A DNA stretch of 64,000 bases. Source: Afifellaceae bacterium. Lineage in GTDB: Bacteria > Pseudomonadota > Alphaproteobacteria > Rhizobiales > Afifellaceae. A program made the position numbers and the translations under genes. The stretch spans positions 1 to 64,000 of the forward strand of contig JANQKG010000007.1 of the NCBI GenBank assembly GCA_028281235.1, given 5' to 3'. Below the pieces are notes generated by a model, which worked only from the letters and a program-made list of their open reading frames with translations, was not told where the DNA came from and searched no databases. Shown piece after piece: positions 7,956 to 17,594 of the stretch (the stretch's first letter is position 1; the number at the start of each line of letters is the position of its first letter).

Positions 7956-9745
7956 AGGCCGCGCGACAGCTCCAGCGCCTGCTTCTCAAACAGGCTCCGG
8001 TAGATGCCGCCTTCCCGGCGTACCAATGTCGCGTGGTCGCCTTCCTCCACGATCCGCCCGTGATCAAAGACGAGGATGCGGTCCATCGCGCGCACAGTCG
8101 AAAGCCGGTGGGCGATGACGATCGCCGTGCGGCCTCGCATCAGCCGCGCGATCGCGTCCTGGATCAGAAGCTCCGACTCAGAGTCCAGGCTTGATGTCGC
8201 CTCGTCGAGGATCAGGATCGGCGCATCCGCCAGGAATGCCCGCGCCAGCGCCACACGTTGGCGCTCGCCGCCCGAAAGCTTCACCCCCCGCTCGCCCACC
8301 AGCGTACCGTAGCCCTTGGGCAGCGCGGAGATGAAGGCGTGCGCGTTGGCGAGTTCTGCGGCATGCTCAATTTCTGCCATCGACGCGCCGGGCCGCGCAT
8401 AGGCGATGTTCTCCGACAGCGAGCGGTGAAAGAGGATCGGCTCCTGCTGGACGATAGCGATCTGCCCGCGCAGCGACGCCTGCGTGGCGCCGGCGATTTC
8501 CTGCCCATCGATCAGGACACGGCCTTCGTTCACGTCATATAGACGCTGGATGAGCTTGACGAAGGTCGTCTTGCCCGAGCCGGAGCGCCCGACAAGGCCG
8601 ACCTTCTCACCAGCCGCAATACGCACGGAAAAGTCCCGATAAAGCGGCGTCGCATGCCCGCCATAGTGAAAGGTGACGCGATCGAACATGACCTCGCCCG
8701 CATCGATTCCGATGGGCTTCGCGCCGGCACGGTCGGCCACGCCGATCGGCTCGTCGTAAAATGCGACCAGCTCCTCCATGTCGCTGATGGAGCGCTGCAG
8801 ATTGCGGATATGGTGGCCGACCTCGCGCAGATAGCCGTGGATCACGAAGTAGGACGCAAGCACATAGGTCACGTCCCCGGGGGTCGCCCGGCCGTTCCAC
8901 CACAGCCACAGCACCGTGCCGATGAAGAGCGCTCTGAGCGCCACCAACGCCGCGAACTGCGCCGTGCCGTTGACCACCATGCGCCGCCAGGTGCGCGACG
9001 TCCGGTTTCGCCACTTCCCGACCACACCGGCGAGCCGCTTTTCCTCGCGCGTCTCCGCACCGAATGCCTTCACCACGGCATTGCAGCCGATGGCGTCGGC
9101 AAGCGCACCGCCCACCTTCGTGTCCCACTGATTGGAAAGACGCGCCGCCGGCGCGACGTAATAGAGCGACAACGCTGCCGTCATGCCGACATAGGCCGCC
9201 CCGCCAAGAAACACGACCAATCCCATGATCGGCCAGTAGAGCGCCAACACCAGAGCAGAGCCGACCAGCACGACGAAGGACGCCAGCAACGATACCAAGA
9301 CGGTATCGTTCATCAGGTCGAGCGCCCACATGCCGCGTGAAATCTTCCGCACGGTGGAGCCTGCGAACGAATTGGCGTGCCACTCCGTAGAGAAATGCTG
9401 TACGCGATGAAACGCTTCCTGCGCCACGTCGCTCATGCTCTTCAGCGTGAAGCGCACGACCGTCATGAACGACAAATGATGCAGCGCAGCACTCACCACG
9501 CCAAGTAGCAGGATCGCCGTGAACGCGACGAGAATCTCGTTTTGCGCCGCCGATCGGTCGGTCGATGCCACCGCATCGACAAGCTTGCCGGCGAAGACCG
9601 GCAGGAGAACGTCAGCCATGGTCGCCAGAAGCACGGCGATCGCAATGAGGATGACCCCGCCCCATTGCCGTCGCCAATGCGCGAAAGCAAAGCTGAGAAC
9701 GGCGCGGAACGCCTCCGCTCGTTCGTCGTTACGATGAGATGTCAT
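7916..9745 (-). CDS. ABC exporter, fused permease and ATPase
   Basis: Half-transporter of 609 residues of the ABCB/MsbA type, acting in the inner membrane as a dimer. Six membrane segments lie in residues 25-310. The nucleotide-binding domain follows, with Walker A GRSGSGKT (386-393), Q-loop QQEP, signature LSGGERQ (490-496), Walker B LILDE (511-515) and switch His546. Substrate is unknown. The last residues, GLEHDPEKWTPVFG (596-609), are encoded by the palindromic element, so the repeat has replaced or extended the original C-terminus and supplies the stop codon. It stands alone, with about 560 bp of repeat-filled DNA upstream. Confidence 0.9.
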   Translation of the reverse strand: MTSHRNDERAEAFRAVLSFAFAHWRRQWGGVILIAIAVLLATMADVLLPVFAGKLVDAVASTDRSAAQNEILVAFTAILLLGVVSAALHHLSFMTVVRFTLKSMSDVAQEAFHRVQHFSTEWHANSFAGSTVRKISRGMWALDLMNDTVLVSLLASFVVLVGSALVLALYWPIMGLVVFLGGAAYVGMTAALSLYYVAPAARLSNQWDTKVGGALADAIGCNAVVKAFGAETREEKRLAGVVGKWRNRTSRTWRRMVVNGTAQFAALVALRALFIGTVLWLWWNGRATPGDVTYVLASYFVIHGYLREVGHHIRNLQRSISDMEELVAFYDEPIGVADRAGAKPIGIDAGEVMFDRVTFHYGGHATPLYRDFSVRIAAGEKVGLVGRSGSGKTTFVKLIQRLYDVNEGRVLIDGQEIAGATQASLRGQIAIVQQEPILFHRSLSENIAYARPGASMAEIEHAAELANAHAFISALPKGYGTLVGERGVKLSGGERQRVALARAFLADAPILILDEATSSLDSESELLIQDAIARLMRGRTAIVIAHRLSTVRAMDRILVFDHGRIVEEGDHATLVRREGGIYRSLFEKQALELSRGLEHDPEKWTPVFG

Positions 9746-10307
9746 TGTGCTTCACCGGCGCGCAAAGATGCGCGGCCGTTCCCAATGTTTGAGACGCGGC
9801 GGACGGGCCGCCGACTAAAGGCTTAGCTGTGTTGGAAAGACGCGCTCAGTCGGGCTGAGGGCCGTCACTCCGCGCGCAATAGGGAATGCGCGGTCCGGGG
9901 TCGCGGACAATGCCAGTGATGCCAACCATGCAAGGCCCTCCCGGAGTTGGAGTGAGTGGAGCCCGCTTGATACGCGAGGTGTGATCGCGGGGCAAGGCCT
10001 GCCCGTTGAAACCTTCGCTGCTGTTGCCCCGGGGCAACCCCGGCTCAAGGGGGAGAACGTAGCCCGGATGAAGCGCAGCGCAATCCGGGGGAGCCTCACC
10101 ATCGCGATCAAACCTCGCGTCTGTCATCCCGGTTCGGCCGCCAGGCCGAGACCGGGACCCATGAACATCCACGGCGACGTTTGATTGCGGAGCGCGACCG
10201 CGGAGCCTCGGTGACTGGGATTATGGATCCCGCACAGCGTCGCTTCGCGCCGCCTGCGGGATGACAAATGAAGCGCAATATGAGCGGGCCACGACCTCGG
10301 CTCACTC
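9746..10307. repeat. Non-coding stretch with several dispersed hairpin repeats
   Basis: No credible gene. Recognisable hairpins are CCCGGAT...ATCCGGG (10063-10089, with the GAAGCGCAGCG loop common in Rhizobiales intergenic repeats), CCCGGTTCGGCC/GGCCGAGACCGGG (10129-10157) and ATCCCGC...GCGGGAT (10227-10262). GCCCCGGGGC at 10026-10035 is a short perfect palindrome. The stretch separates two genes on the minus strand and probably contains the exporter's promoter near 9746, which I could not identify. Confidence 0.7.
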
Positions 10308-10628
10308 TCAGATCCCCGAGCCGCCGATCTCCTCCGGCTCCGGCGGCGGCGTTGGCGCGATCGGCCGCCCCGTGCCGGTGGCGCGCGGCAACGGATTGGG
10401 CATCGGCATCCACCAGGTCAGCTCCACCTCCGCATAGGTCACCAAAGCCGCCGGATCGGAATCGATGGCGATCCAGCATGGCTCCGCCGCCGCCTGCGGC
10501 TTCGCCCAGCGCACCACATCCACCTCCGCGGGTCCCTGCTCCGTCGGCCGGATCGCAACGAGAATGCGCGTGCCGTCGCGCGGTGCGCGCGCCATCGGCA
10601 GCCAGTCGCCAAAGTCCTTTTCGTTCAT
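10308..10628 (-). CDS. Small hypothetical protein, Rhizobiales type
   Basis: Protein of 106 residues beginning MNEKDFGDWLPMARAPRDGT, with VDVVRWAKPQAAAEPCWIA, AEVELTWWMPMP and a Pro-rich tail. The DW.PM..APRDGTRIL opening resembles short phage- or chromosome-encoded proteins of unknown function. Start at ATG 10628 is set by an AGGAGG just upstream; the longer open frame would overlap the AAA gene. It is the last gene of the M20 hydrolase-AAA ATPase group, 28 bp downstream of the ATPase stop. Confidence 0.6.
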   Translation of the reverse strand: MNEKDFGDWLPMARAPRDGTRILVAIRPTEQGPAEVDVVRWAKPQAAAEPCWIAIDSDPAALVTYAEVELTWWMPMPNPLPRATGTGRPIAPTPPPEPEEIGGSGI

Positions 10629-10656
10629 TCGCGCACCTCCTCTCGCAAAACGACGC

Positions 10657-12015
10657 TCAGGACGGCCGGACGAAACCGATGATCCGGCCGGTCGAGCCCT
10701 CCGCAAAGCGCTTCATCTCATCGATAGCGTGGCTGAAATCATCTGTACAAAGCCGCGCCTTCTCATCCGGTCCGTCGAGCCGCTCCGTGGCCACCTGCAC
10801 GGCGCGGTGCACCCATTCCTTGAGGAAAGCCTGCGTGGCGTCTTCCGACATCGTCACCAGCGCCTCGAAATCCACTTCGTCCCGCGCGTAGTCGCGCAGA
10901 TAATGGGCCAAATAGCGGCGGCGAAGCTCCGATTTCGGCGGGCCGAAATGGATGCATTGGCCAACGCGCCCCGGGCGGTCCTTGATCGCCGCCTCCATGC
11001 GCTCAATGGAATTGGTGGTCAGCAGAAAGCCGATATCCTCATACGGCCTGAGGCCGTCCATCTGATCGAGCAGTTCGCCGAGCACGGAGCTGTAGAGGTT
11101 GATGTCGCGCGACGCGAAGACAAGATCGACATCCTCCAAAAGCACCAGCGACGGCTGATAAAGGCGTGCTAGATTGAAGATCTGCGTGACCTGCGTCAGC
11201 GCCGTGCCGGTCACAGCGATGCGCGTCACGCCCGGCAGCTTGGCGAACACGTAGCGGCAGGCATAGGTCTTGCCTGTGCCCGGCGGCCCGTAAAGCAGAA
11301 CCCCGCGACGCACCGGCACACCATTCGCCTTCAGCACGTCGCGCCGCTGATGGAGATCGACGATGTTGCGGATAAGAACGCTGCGCACATCGTCATCGAT
11401 GACGATGTCCTTCTCCCCCACCGGCTCAAGCTGCTTGAAGAGCAGCCGCAGATGCTCCGGCTGCTCCACGTCGCCATATTCGTCCTTGGTGCCGGTGACG
11501 AAAGCGAGCTCAATGACCTGGCCACGATAGATGGAATGCGACACGCTGCGATCGATAAGGCGCTGGAGAATGCGCGCCGCTTCCGCCGCATCCGCGTGCG
11601 CAACCTCAAGCCGCGCCTGCATGGCGTAAGCGTTGTGGCTGAGCCGCAGGACAGTCGGCGAATTGCGGCTCCCGGCGATCCACAATTGATCGATCGGCAG
11701 GTTCCGTTCCTCAGTCGGGCCGACCGACCATCCGATCATGCGCGACTGCTTGACCGGCTTCTGCGCCCAATTGTTCAGGCGATCATGCAGCGCGGAGTTG
11801 AGGTCGACATTGTCCTGCTCGGTGGGAATCGTGTCGATCGGCCCAACGTCGGACGTGTGCCACTCAATCGCGTTGTAGAGGTCGGGAAACCGGAACGCCG
11901 GAAGGTCCTTCGACGTGATGCGAAGGGCCCTCAGCTTGGACTCGCCGATCTTGTCCGCAATCGTCTCGCGGACCGTGGGAGACGCGCTGAACCAGCGCTG
12001 AAAGACGGAGGCCAA
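10657..12015 (-). CDS. AAA-family ATPase
   Basis: Protein of 452 residues with a classical AAA module in its second half: Walker A GPPGTGKT (243-250), Walker B LVLLEDVD (290-297), sensor-1 Asn335 in LLTTN and an arginine-finger-like DRPGR (347-350). The N-terminal 200 residues are a family-specific domain I do not recognise. Unlike FtsH it has no membrane segment or HExxH protease, so it is probably a remodelling ATPase with unknown partner. The start is TTG at 12015, the only start after the in-frame stop at 12025, and lies 9 bp after the stop of the M20 hydrolase gene, which implies coupling. Confidence 0.8.
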   Translation of the reverse strand: MASVFQRWFSASPTVRETIADKIGESKLRALRITSKDLPAFRFPDLYNAIEWHTSDVGPIDTIPTEQDNVDLNSALHDRLNNWAQKPVKQSRMIGWSVGPTEERNLPIDQLWIAGSRNSPTVLRLSHNAYAMQARLEVAHADAAEAARILQRLIDRSVSHSIYRGQVIELAFVTGTKDEYGDVEQPEHLRLLFKQLEPVGEKDIVIDDDVRSVLIRNIVDLHQRRDVLKANGVPVRRGVLLYGPPGTGKTYACRYVFAKLPGVTRIAVTGTALTQVTQIFNLARLYQPSLVLLEDVDLVFASRDINLYSSVLGELLDQMDGLRPYEDIGFLLTTNSIERMEAAIKDRPGRVGQCIHFGPPKSELRRRYLAHYLRDYARDEVDFEALVTMSEDATQAFLKEWVHRAVQVATERLDGPDEKARLCTDDFSHAIDEMKRFAEGSTGRIIGFVRPS

Positions 12016-12024
12016 ACGTGCCGC

Positions 12025-13203
12025 CTAAGCCGCCGGCATGAGTGTCTCCACCAGCCGCGCCCAGTAGGAGGAGCCGTGATTGATGGCCGCGTCGTTGAAG
12101 TCGTAGGCGGGATGATGCAGGCCGGCCGTGTCGCCATTGCCGACGAAGATGAAAGCGCCGGGCCGCGCCTCCAGCATGAACGAAAAGTCCTCCCCACCCA
12201 TCACCGGCGCGTGGCTGGCGTCCACGTTGAGCTCCCCGGCCACGTCACGCGCGACGCTCGCCGCTTTCTCAGCCTGCTCGGCATGGTTCACGGTGACCGG
12301 ATAGCTTCGCGTATAGGTGAAATGCGCCGTCGCGCCATACGCCGCAGCGACATTCTGCACGACTTCGCGCAGCCGCCGCTCCAGCTGATCGCGCACCAAC
12401 GCGTCGAGCGATCGCACCGTTCCGGTCAGCTTGGCGCGCTGCGGGATGACGTTGAACGCGCTGCCGGCATTGATCGTCGTCACTGAAACGACGGCACTGG
12501 CGAGCGGATCAACGTTACGCGACACGATCGATTGTATCGCCTGCACAATTGCGCTCGCCGCCACGATCGTATCGATCGTGCGGTGCGGCTGCGCCGCATG
12601 GCCGCCAAGCCCATCGATTTCAACGCTGAACATGTCGGTCGCCGCCATGATCGGGCCGGGACGCAGCGCAAAATGCCCAAGCGGCAGGCCGGGCATGTTG
12701 TGCATGCCGTAGACCTCCTCGATCGCGAAGCGGTCCATGAGCCCGTCCTCAACCATGGCGCGGCCGCCGGCGCCGCCCTCCTCCGCCGGCTGGAAGATGA
12801 AGATCGCGGTGCCGGAGAAACGCCGCGTCTCCGACAGATAGCGCGCCGCGCCAAGCAGCATCGCCGTGTGGCCGTCATGGCCGCAGGCGTGCATCTTGCC
12901 GGGTATCTCCGACGCCCACGGCTTGCCGCTTTCCTCGCGGATGGGAAGCGCATCCATGTCGGCGCGAAGCCCGATGACCCTTCCGCCGGCTTCCGCCGGG
13001 TCCGACTCACCCTTCAGCACCCCGACGACGCCCGTGCGGCCAATACCCTCCACCACCTCGTCGAAACCGAAGGCGCGTAGCTTCTTTGCCACATCCGCCG
13101 CCGTGCGATGCACGTCGTAGAGCAGCTCCGGGTGGCGGTGGTAGTCGCGCCGCCAGGCGACGATTTCGTCGTGAAGCTCAGCAAATCGGTTGATCACGGG
13201 CAT
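12025..13203 (-). CDS. M20 family amidohydrolase (hippurate hydrolase-like)
   Basis: Zinc peptidase/amidohydrolase of 392 residues similar to HipO and IAA-amino-acid hydrolases, which cleave N-acyl amino acids. Seen in sequence: RRDYHRHPEL near the start, GLRADMDALP, the metal-binding HACGHDGHTAMLLGAA (HDGH at 109-112), FIFQPAEEGGAG, YGMHNMPG and, near the end, PVMGGEDFSFML. Start at ATG 13203 follows GAGGAG; the longer open frame lacks family similarity. It is the first gene of the operon with the AAA ATPase. The substrate is not predictable. Confidence 0.88.
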   Translation of the reverse strand: MPVINRFAELHDEIVAWRRDYHRHPELLYDVHRTAADVAKKLRAFGFDEVVEGIGRTGVVGVLKGESDPAEAGGRVIGLRADMDALPIREESGKPWASEIPGKMHACGHDGHTAMLLGAARYLSETRRFSGTAIFIFQPAEEGGAGGRAMVEDGLMDRFAIEEVYGMHNMPGLPLGHFALRPGPIMAATDMFSVEIDGLGGHAAQPHRTIDTIVAASAIVQAIQSIVSRNVDPLASAVVSVTTINAGSAFNVIPQRAKLTGTVRSLDALVRDQLERRLREVVQNVAAAYGATAHFTYTRSYPVTVNHAEQAEKAASVARDVAGELNVDASHAPVMGGEDFSFMLEARPGAFIFVGNGDTAGLHHPAYDFNDAAINHGSSYWARLVETLMPAA

Positions 13204-13370
13204 CGGCGTTCTCCTCGCGCGGCCCGACTTTATGCGCCAGCGCGCCCGCCACGCAATCGTGCGCCCACCACCCAGTCGTGCATCGGCCGCTATCCTCGCG
13301 CCGAATTTCGCTTTGCTCACCCCGGTGTGGGGTGCGGCGACGGCTGGAATAGGGTAAAAGCCCCTCTGAC

Positions 13371-14627
13371 ATGAGGCCAGATTTGAAATTGATGCGTCAC
13401 AATATCCTGCTGCCCGTGCTCGCCGCGGCGATTGCGTTCGGCGCGCCGACGGCCGGCGCCGCGAAGGAGCAGGAGCTGGAGATCATCCGCGGCCCCTATC
13501 TGGTCGCCGATGCCGAGACCGGTCAGATCATCGAGGAGCGCGACGCCGCGCGCCCATGGTATCCGGCGTCCACGACCAAGATGATGACGGTCTACGTCGC
13601 CTTTCAGGCGGTCCGGGCAGGCGAGATCACGCTGGACAGTGACGTTCTGTACGATTCCACGGCCGCCGCGCAGCCGGCGAGCAAAATGGGTTTCCGGCCG
13701 GGTGCCACCATCAGCCTCGATAACGCGCTGAAGATGATGATGGTGAAATCGGCGAACGACGTGTCCGTCGCCGTTGCCGAAGCAATCGGCGGGAGCGTCG
13801 AGGGCTTCTCCGAGCGCATGAACGCAGCCGCGGCCGATCTCGGCATGACGCACTCGCATTTCGTCAACCCGCACGGCCTGCCCGACAAGCGCCAGGTCAC
13901 GTCGGCGCGCGACATGGCGCTCCTGGCGCGCGCTTTGCTCAGCGAGTTTCCCCAACACCGTCGCTTCTACGCCATTCACGCCATTCAGATCGGCGGCAAG
14001 GTGCTGCGCAACTACAACCGGCTCATCGACCGGTTCGCCGGGACAACCGGCATGAAGACCGGCTTCATCTGCTCGTCGGGATACAACCTCGTCGCCAGCG
14101 CCCGCCGCGACGGGCGCGAGCTAATCGCCGTCGTGTTCGGTGAGTATGGCGGCAATCTGCGCAATGAGCACGCTGCCGCATTGCTTGATGCAGCCTTCAG
14201 CGCGCCGGCACGACGCGCCGAGGGAGAGACGACGCTCTTCAACGTGACGTCAGGCGCCGATCACACAGAGGCTTTCGACATGCGCCCGCATGTCTGCGGC
14301 AAAGGGCGCAAAGCGGTGCTGGCGGCACTCGCACAAGAGCAGAAACAGGAAGGCCAAGAAGGCGAAGAAGCGGAGCCGGTCTCCTATCTGACGGCAAACA
14401 TCGATCTCGGCCCGCCGCTCAAAGTGAGCGCCTTCATTCCTCCCGAATATGGCGAGCCCGGCTTCTTGGCGCGCCTCCCGCGGCCTCGCCCGGGCGAGGA
14501 GGCCGAACCGCCGGTGGCGATGCCTGCCTTCGCCCCGGTCGACGATGCCGGCGCATCAGCGCCCGCCGAGGCCATCGGCGCCGCCGCCGGCCAGCCCCGC
14601 CCCCTTAAGCAGGTCGCACCGGAATAG
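13371..14627 (+). CDS. dacA: D-alanyl-D-alanine carboxypeptidase (peptidase S11)
   Basis: Penicillin-binding protein 5/6-type enzyme of 418 residues that trims the terminal D-Ala from peptidoglycan stem peptides in the periplasm. A signal peptide ends near residue 31. The three active-site motifs are STTK (67-70), SAN (127-129) and KTG (229-231). After about residue 320 the protein has an acidic Gln/Glu-rich linker and a Pro/Ala-rich tail instead of a clear amphipathic membrane anchor. The ATG at 13392 is an alternative start. The gene converges on tusA with 4 bp between the stops. Confidence 0.9.
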   Translation: MRPDLKLMRHNILLPVLAAAIAFGAPTAGAAKEQELEIIRGPYLVADAETGQIIEERDAARPWYPASTTKMMTVYVAFQAVRAGEITLDSDVLYDSTAAAQPASKMGFRPGATISLDNALKMMMVKSANDVSVAVAEAIGGSVEGFSERMNAAAADLGMTHSHFVNPHGLPDKRQVTSARDMALLARALLSEFPQHRRFYAIHAIQIGGKVLRNYNRLIDRFAGTTGMKTGFICSSGYNLVASARRDGRELIAVVFGEYGGNLRNEHAAALLDAAFSAPARRAEGETTLFNVTSGADHTEAFDMRPHVCGKGRKAVLAALAQEQKQEGQEGEEAEPVSYLTANIDLGPPLKVSAFIPPEYGEPGFLARLPRPRPGEEAEPPVAMPAFAPVDDAGASAPAEAIGAAAGQPRPLKQVAPE

Positions 14628-14631
14628 CTGT

Positions 14632-14859
14632 CTAACCCTTCTCGATCTCAAACCGCAGCTCGTTGCCGTCCCGGTGGTCGGCGACAAGGCGGTGGCCCTT
14701 CTCGTTGCAGAAATGCGGCACATCGATCGCCGCCATCGGATCGGTCGCAAGGAGCAGGAACCGCGTCCCCACGTTGTGCGAACGCATGCGGCGCTCCGCT
14801 TTCAGCACCGGTAACGGACATTTGAGCCCGCGTACATCGATCAGGACCGGATCGCTCAT
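14632..14859 (-). CDS. TusA-family sulfurtransferase
   Basis: Small protein of 75 residues with the TusA/SirA fold signature VDVRGLKCPLPVLKAERRM near the N-terminus, where Cys14 in CPLP is the sulfur carrier, followed by ATDPMAAIDVPHFCNEKGH. TusA proteins pass persulfide sulfur to tRNA modification or cofactor pathways. The start at ATG 14859 is chosen from family alignment; the frame is open further upstream but that part is unlike TusA and would face the start of the divergent acyl-CoA synthetase gene. Which acceptor it serves is unknown. Confidence 0.9.
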   Translation of the reverse strand: MSDPVLIDVRGLKCPLPVLKAERRMRSHNVGTRFLLLATDPMAAIDVPHFCNEKGHRLVADHRDGNELRFEIEKG

Positions 14860-14978
14860 CCCTGCCACCTGCCTCGCCGGCCCTCGCCTTGCCTTGGTTC
14901 GGATGCTATTTTTCGTCGCCAGGCGCGAGGAATCAACGAGAACACGCAAGAACGCGCGCTGCACATGCGGGAGGCGGA

Positions 14979-16778
14979 ATGGGGCTCGTCCAGAGGATCA
15001 GCAGCGACTACGCCTATTTGACAGGCGTGCTGCGCGCCCTGTCCAAGATCACCAAGGTCGCCAAGAATCCCGGCCGCACCTATCCGCAGGTCGTGCGTCA
15101 ACTCGTCGCCGACAACGGTGACCGCGTCGCGCTGATCTCCGAGCGTGAGCAGATGACCTATCGGCAATACGACCAGCGCGGCGACCAATATGCCCGCTGG
15201 GCAATGGCCAATGGCGTCGCCAAAGGCGACACGGTCGCGCTTCTCATGCCGAACCGGCCAGAATATCTCGCCGCTTGGCTCGGCATCTCGCGGGCCGGCG
15301 GCGTGATCGCCCTCCTCAATACGAACCTGACCGCATCGGCGCTCGCCCATTGCATCAACATCGTCACGCCGAAGCACATCATCGTGGACAGCACCCTGGT
15401 CGACGCCTTCCGCACGGCCGAACCGCATCTGAGCGGCAACGCGGCGCTCTGGTGCCACGGCGGCGCGCCAGATGGATTTCAGCGCATCGACACAGAGCTC
15501 GATTCACTGCCCAACGATCCGGTCCCCGATGCGGAGCTTCCCCAACTGAACATCGAGGATAGGTGTTTGTTCGTCTATACGAGCGGCACGACGGGTCTCC
15601 CTAAGGCCGCCAACATCAATCATTACCGCGTGCAGGGCATCATGTATGGCTTCCACGCCGCCATGAATTTGAAACCCAATGATCGCGTCTATGTGTGCCT
15701 GCCGATGTATCACACCTCCGGCGGTGTGCTCGGCCCGGGTTCGGCGCTTACCGCCGGGGCAAGTGTCGTGTTGCGCGAGCGCTTCTCCACCTCAACGTTC
15801 TGGGATGACGTGGTCAAGCACCAATGCACGGCGTTCGTCTATATCGGCGAGTTCTGCCGCTATCTCCTCAACAGCCCCACCCACCCGCAGGAAACGAAGC
15901 ACAAGCTGCGCATCGCCTGCGGCAATGGGCTGAGGCCCGACATCTGGGTCGACTTCCAGCGGCGCTTCCGCATTCCGAAGATCCTCGAATGGTACGCCGC
16001 AACGGAAGGCAATTGCGTCTTCTTCAACTTCGACAGCAAGGTCGGCTCCATCGGCCGCATCCCCAAATGGATGGAGAGCAAGTTCTTCGTGGAGATCGTG
16101 CGCTTCGATATCGAGACCGAAGAGCCCGTGCGCGACGACGACGGCTATTGCATCAAATGCGAGACCGGCGAGATCGGCGAAGCGATCTCAAAGATCGTCA
16201 ACGACCCGGCCCGACCGAGCCAGCGCTTTGAGGGATATTCCGACGCCGCCGCCACGGACCGGAAGATCTTGCGCGACGTCTTTGAAAAAGGCGACCGCTG
16301 GTTCCGCACCGGCGACCTCATGAAAAAAGATGAGATGGGCTATTACTATTTCATCGACAGGATCGGCGACACTTTTCGCTGGAAGGGCGAGAACGTCGCT
16401 ACCTCCGAGGTTTCAGAGGCCATCACCGTCTTCCCCGGCATCAAGGAGGCGAACGTCTATGGCGTGCGCGTGCCCGGTGCTGAGGGCCGCGCCGGCATGG
16501 CTGCTCTCGTGGTGGAGGAGGAGCTTGACCTCAACGGCTTCAAGCACCACGTCACCCAGCAACTTGCCGCCTATGCGCGGCCAGTCTTTGTGCGCATCTG
16601 TCAGGAAATTGAGACCACATCGACATTTAAGCAGCGCAAGCTCGACCTGGTGAAAGAAGGCTTCAACCCCAACGGCACCGGCGACGTCATCTACTTCTTG
16701 CACCCGGAGCAGCAATCCTACGTGGAGCTCGACGAGACGGTCTATGGGGACATTGTGAAAGGCGGAGTACGATTTTGA
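14979..16778 (+). CDS. Long-chain acyl-CoA synthetase (FadD6/FATP-like)
   Basis: ANL-superfamily enzyme of 599 residues that activates a fatty acid with ATP and CoA. The AMP-binding P-loop VYTSGTTGLPKAA lies near residues 199-211, followed by YVCLPMYHTSGGV, EWYAATEGNCVFFN and the hinge region DRIGDTFRWKGENVATSEV. The order and wording of these motifs match the very-long-chain/fatty acid transport protein subgroup. ATG 14979 with a GGGAGGCGG site is preferred to the longer frame. The DUF924 gene overlaps its stop by 4 bp. Confidence 0.9.
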   Translation: MGLVQRISSDYAYLTGVLRALSKITKVAKNPGRTYPQVVRQLVADNGDRVALISEREQMTYRQYDQRGDQYARWAMANGVAKGDTVALLMPNRPEYLAAWLGISRAGGVIALLNTNLTASALAHCINIVTPKHIIVDSTLVDAFRTAEPHLSGNAALWCHGGAPDGFQRIDTELDSLPNDPVPDAELPQLNIEDRCLFVYTSGTTGLPKAANINHYRVQGIMYGFHAAMNLKPNDRVYVCLPMYHTSGGVLGPGSALTAGASVVLRERFSTSTFWDDVVKHQCTAFVYIGEFCRYLLNSPTHPQETKHKLRIACGNGLRPDIWVDFQRRFRIPKILEWYAATEGNCVFFNFDSKVGSIGRIPKWMESKFFVEIVRFDIETEEPVRDDDGYCIKCETGEIGEAISKIVNDPARPSQRFEGYSDAAATDRKILRDVFEKGDRWFRTGDLMKKDEMGYYYFIDRIGDTFRWKGENVATSEVSEAITVFPGIKEANVYGVRVPGAEGRAGMAALVVEEELDLNGFKHHVTQQLAAYARPVFVRICQEIETTSTFKQRKLDLVKEGFNPNGTGDVIYFLHPEQQSYVELDETVYGDIVKGGVRF

Positions 16779-17326
16779 CCGAAGAGACGGCCAGCCCGGC
16801 CGATGTCGTGACGTTCTGGTGCGAGGCGGGTTACGAAAAATGGTTCAAGAAGGACGAAGCCTTCGACCGCCAGATCAAGGAGCGCTTCGCGGCCACGCAT
16901 CAGGCGGGAGCTGAGGGACAGCTCTCCGAATGGAGCCGCACGCCGGACGGCGCACTGGCGCTTATTCTGGTGCTCGACCAGTTCTCCCGCAATCTCTTCC
17001 GCGACAGCGCCAAGGCCTTCGCTCAGGACCCCATAGCGGCCAAGCTGGCAGCCGACGCGCTGGACGCCGGGTTCGACCGCCAGGTCGATCCGGAGCTGCA
17101 GATGTTCTTTCACATGCCGTTCATGCACTCAGAGGCGATCGCCGACCAGGAGCGATGCATCGCGCTGTGCCATTGCCACGGCGGCGCCGACGCTTTGAAG
17201 TACGCACACCTGCACGAACAGATCATCCGCCGCTTCGGCCGCTTCCCGCATCGCAATGCCGTTCTCGGCCGGCACACCACGTCGGCCGAGCAGGCGTTTT
17301 TGGACGGCGGCGGCTTCGCGGGTTAG
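16775..17326 (+). CDS. DUF924 family protein
   Basis: Protein of 183 residues. Family landmarks are VVTFWCEAGYEKWFKKDEAFD at the N-terminus, LILVLDQFSRNLFRDSAKAFAQD, FFHMPFMHSE and RFGRFPHRNAVLGR. DUF924 proteins are helical, TPR-like, of unknown function. The start is a TTG that overlaps the TGA stop of the acyl-CoA synthetase gene, so expression probably depends on coupling. The stop codon is formed at the left edge of palindromic element copy 2. Confidence 0.85.
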   Translation: MTEETASPADVVTFWCEAGYEKWFKKDEAFDRQIKERFAATHQAGAEGQLSEWSRTPDGALALILVLDQFSRNLFRDSAKAFAQDPIAAKLAADALDAGFDRQVDPELQMFFHMPFMHSEAIADQERCIALCHCHGGADALKYAHLHEQIIRRFGRFPHRNAVLGRHTTSAEQAFLDGGGFAG

Positions 17327-17425
17327 AGCATGATCCCGAAAAGTGGGAACCGGTTTTCGGATAAGATCATGCTCCAGCAAAGACAATGAGCCTCCATTCT
17401 GATTCAAATCAGAATGGATAAGTCT
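17326..17425. repeat. Hyphomicrobiales palindromic element, copy 2 (extension type B)
   Basis: Main hairpin 17326-17374: GAGCATGATCCCGAAAA pairs with TTTTCGGATAAGATCATGCTC. A second hairpin, CCATTCTGATTCAAATCAGAATGG, follows at about 17393-17416. The same extension occurs in copy 5 near 45270-45285. The remaining 170 bp before the next gene hold no feature I can name. Confidence 0.9.
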
Positions 17426-17594
17426 CTAAGACTATCGGATTGCCGGCGCGGCTTTCTTACCGAAAGCGTGAGACGTCAACGAGATAGGGCACATTGTTGA
17501 ACCGGAATTCATCGAATGTGCGCTGAAAACGGCTTAAGCTTAACGGCGCCTTATAGGCAGGCGGGTCATCGCTTCCGCCTATAAGGCAACGAAA

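Noticed and set aside
5079..9745. Integrated element at the tRNA-Leu gene
   Set aside because: No integrase, no repeat of the tRNA 3' end and no change in gene character downstream.
17326..17374. Rho-independent terminator for the DUF924 gene
   Set aside because: The hairpin belongs to a dispersed repeat and has no T tract; it may affect transcript ends but is not called as a terminator.
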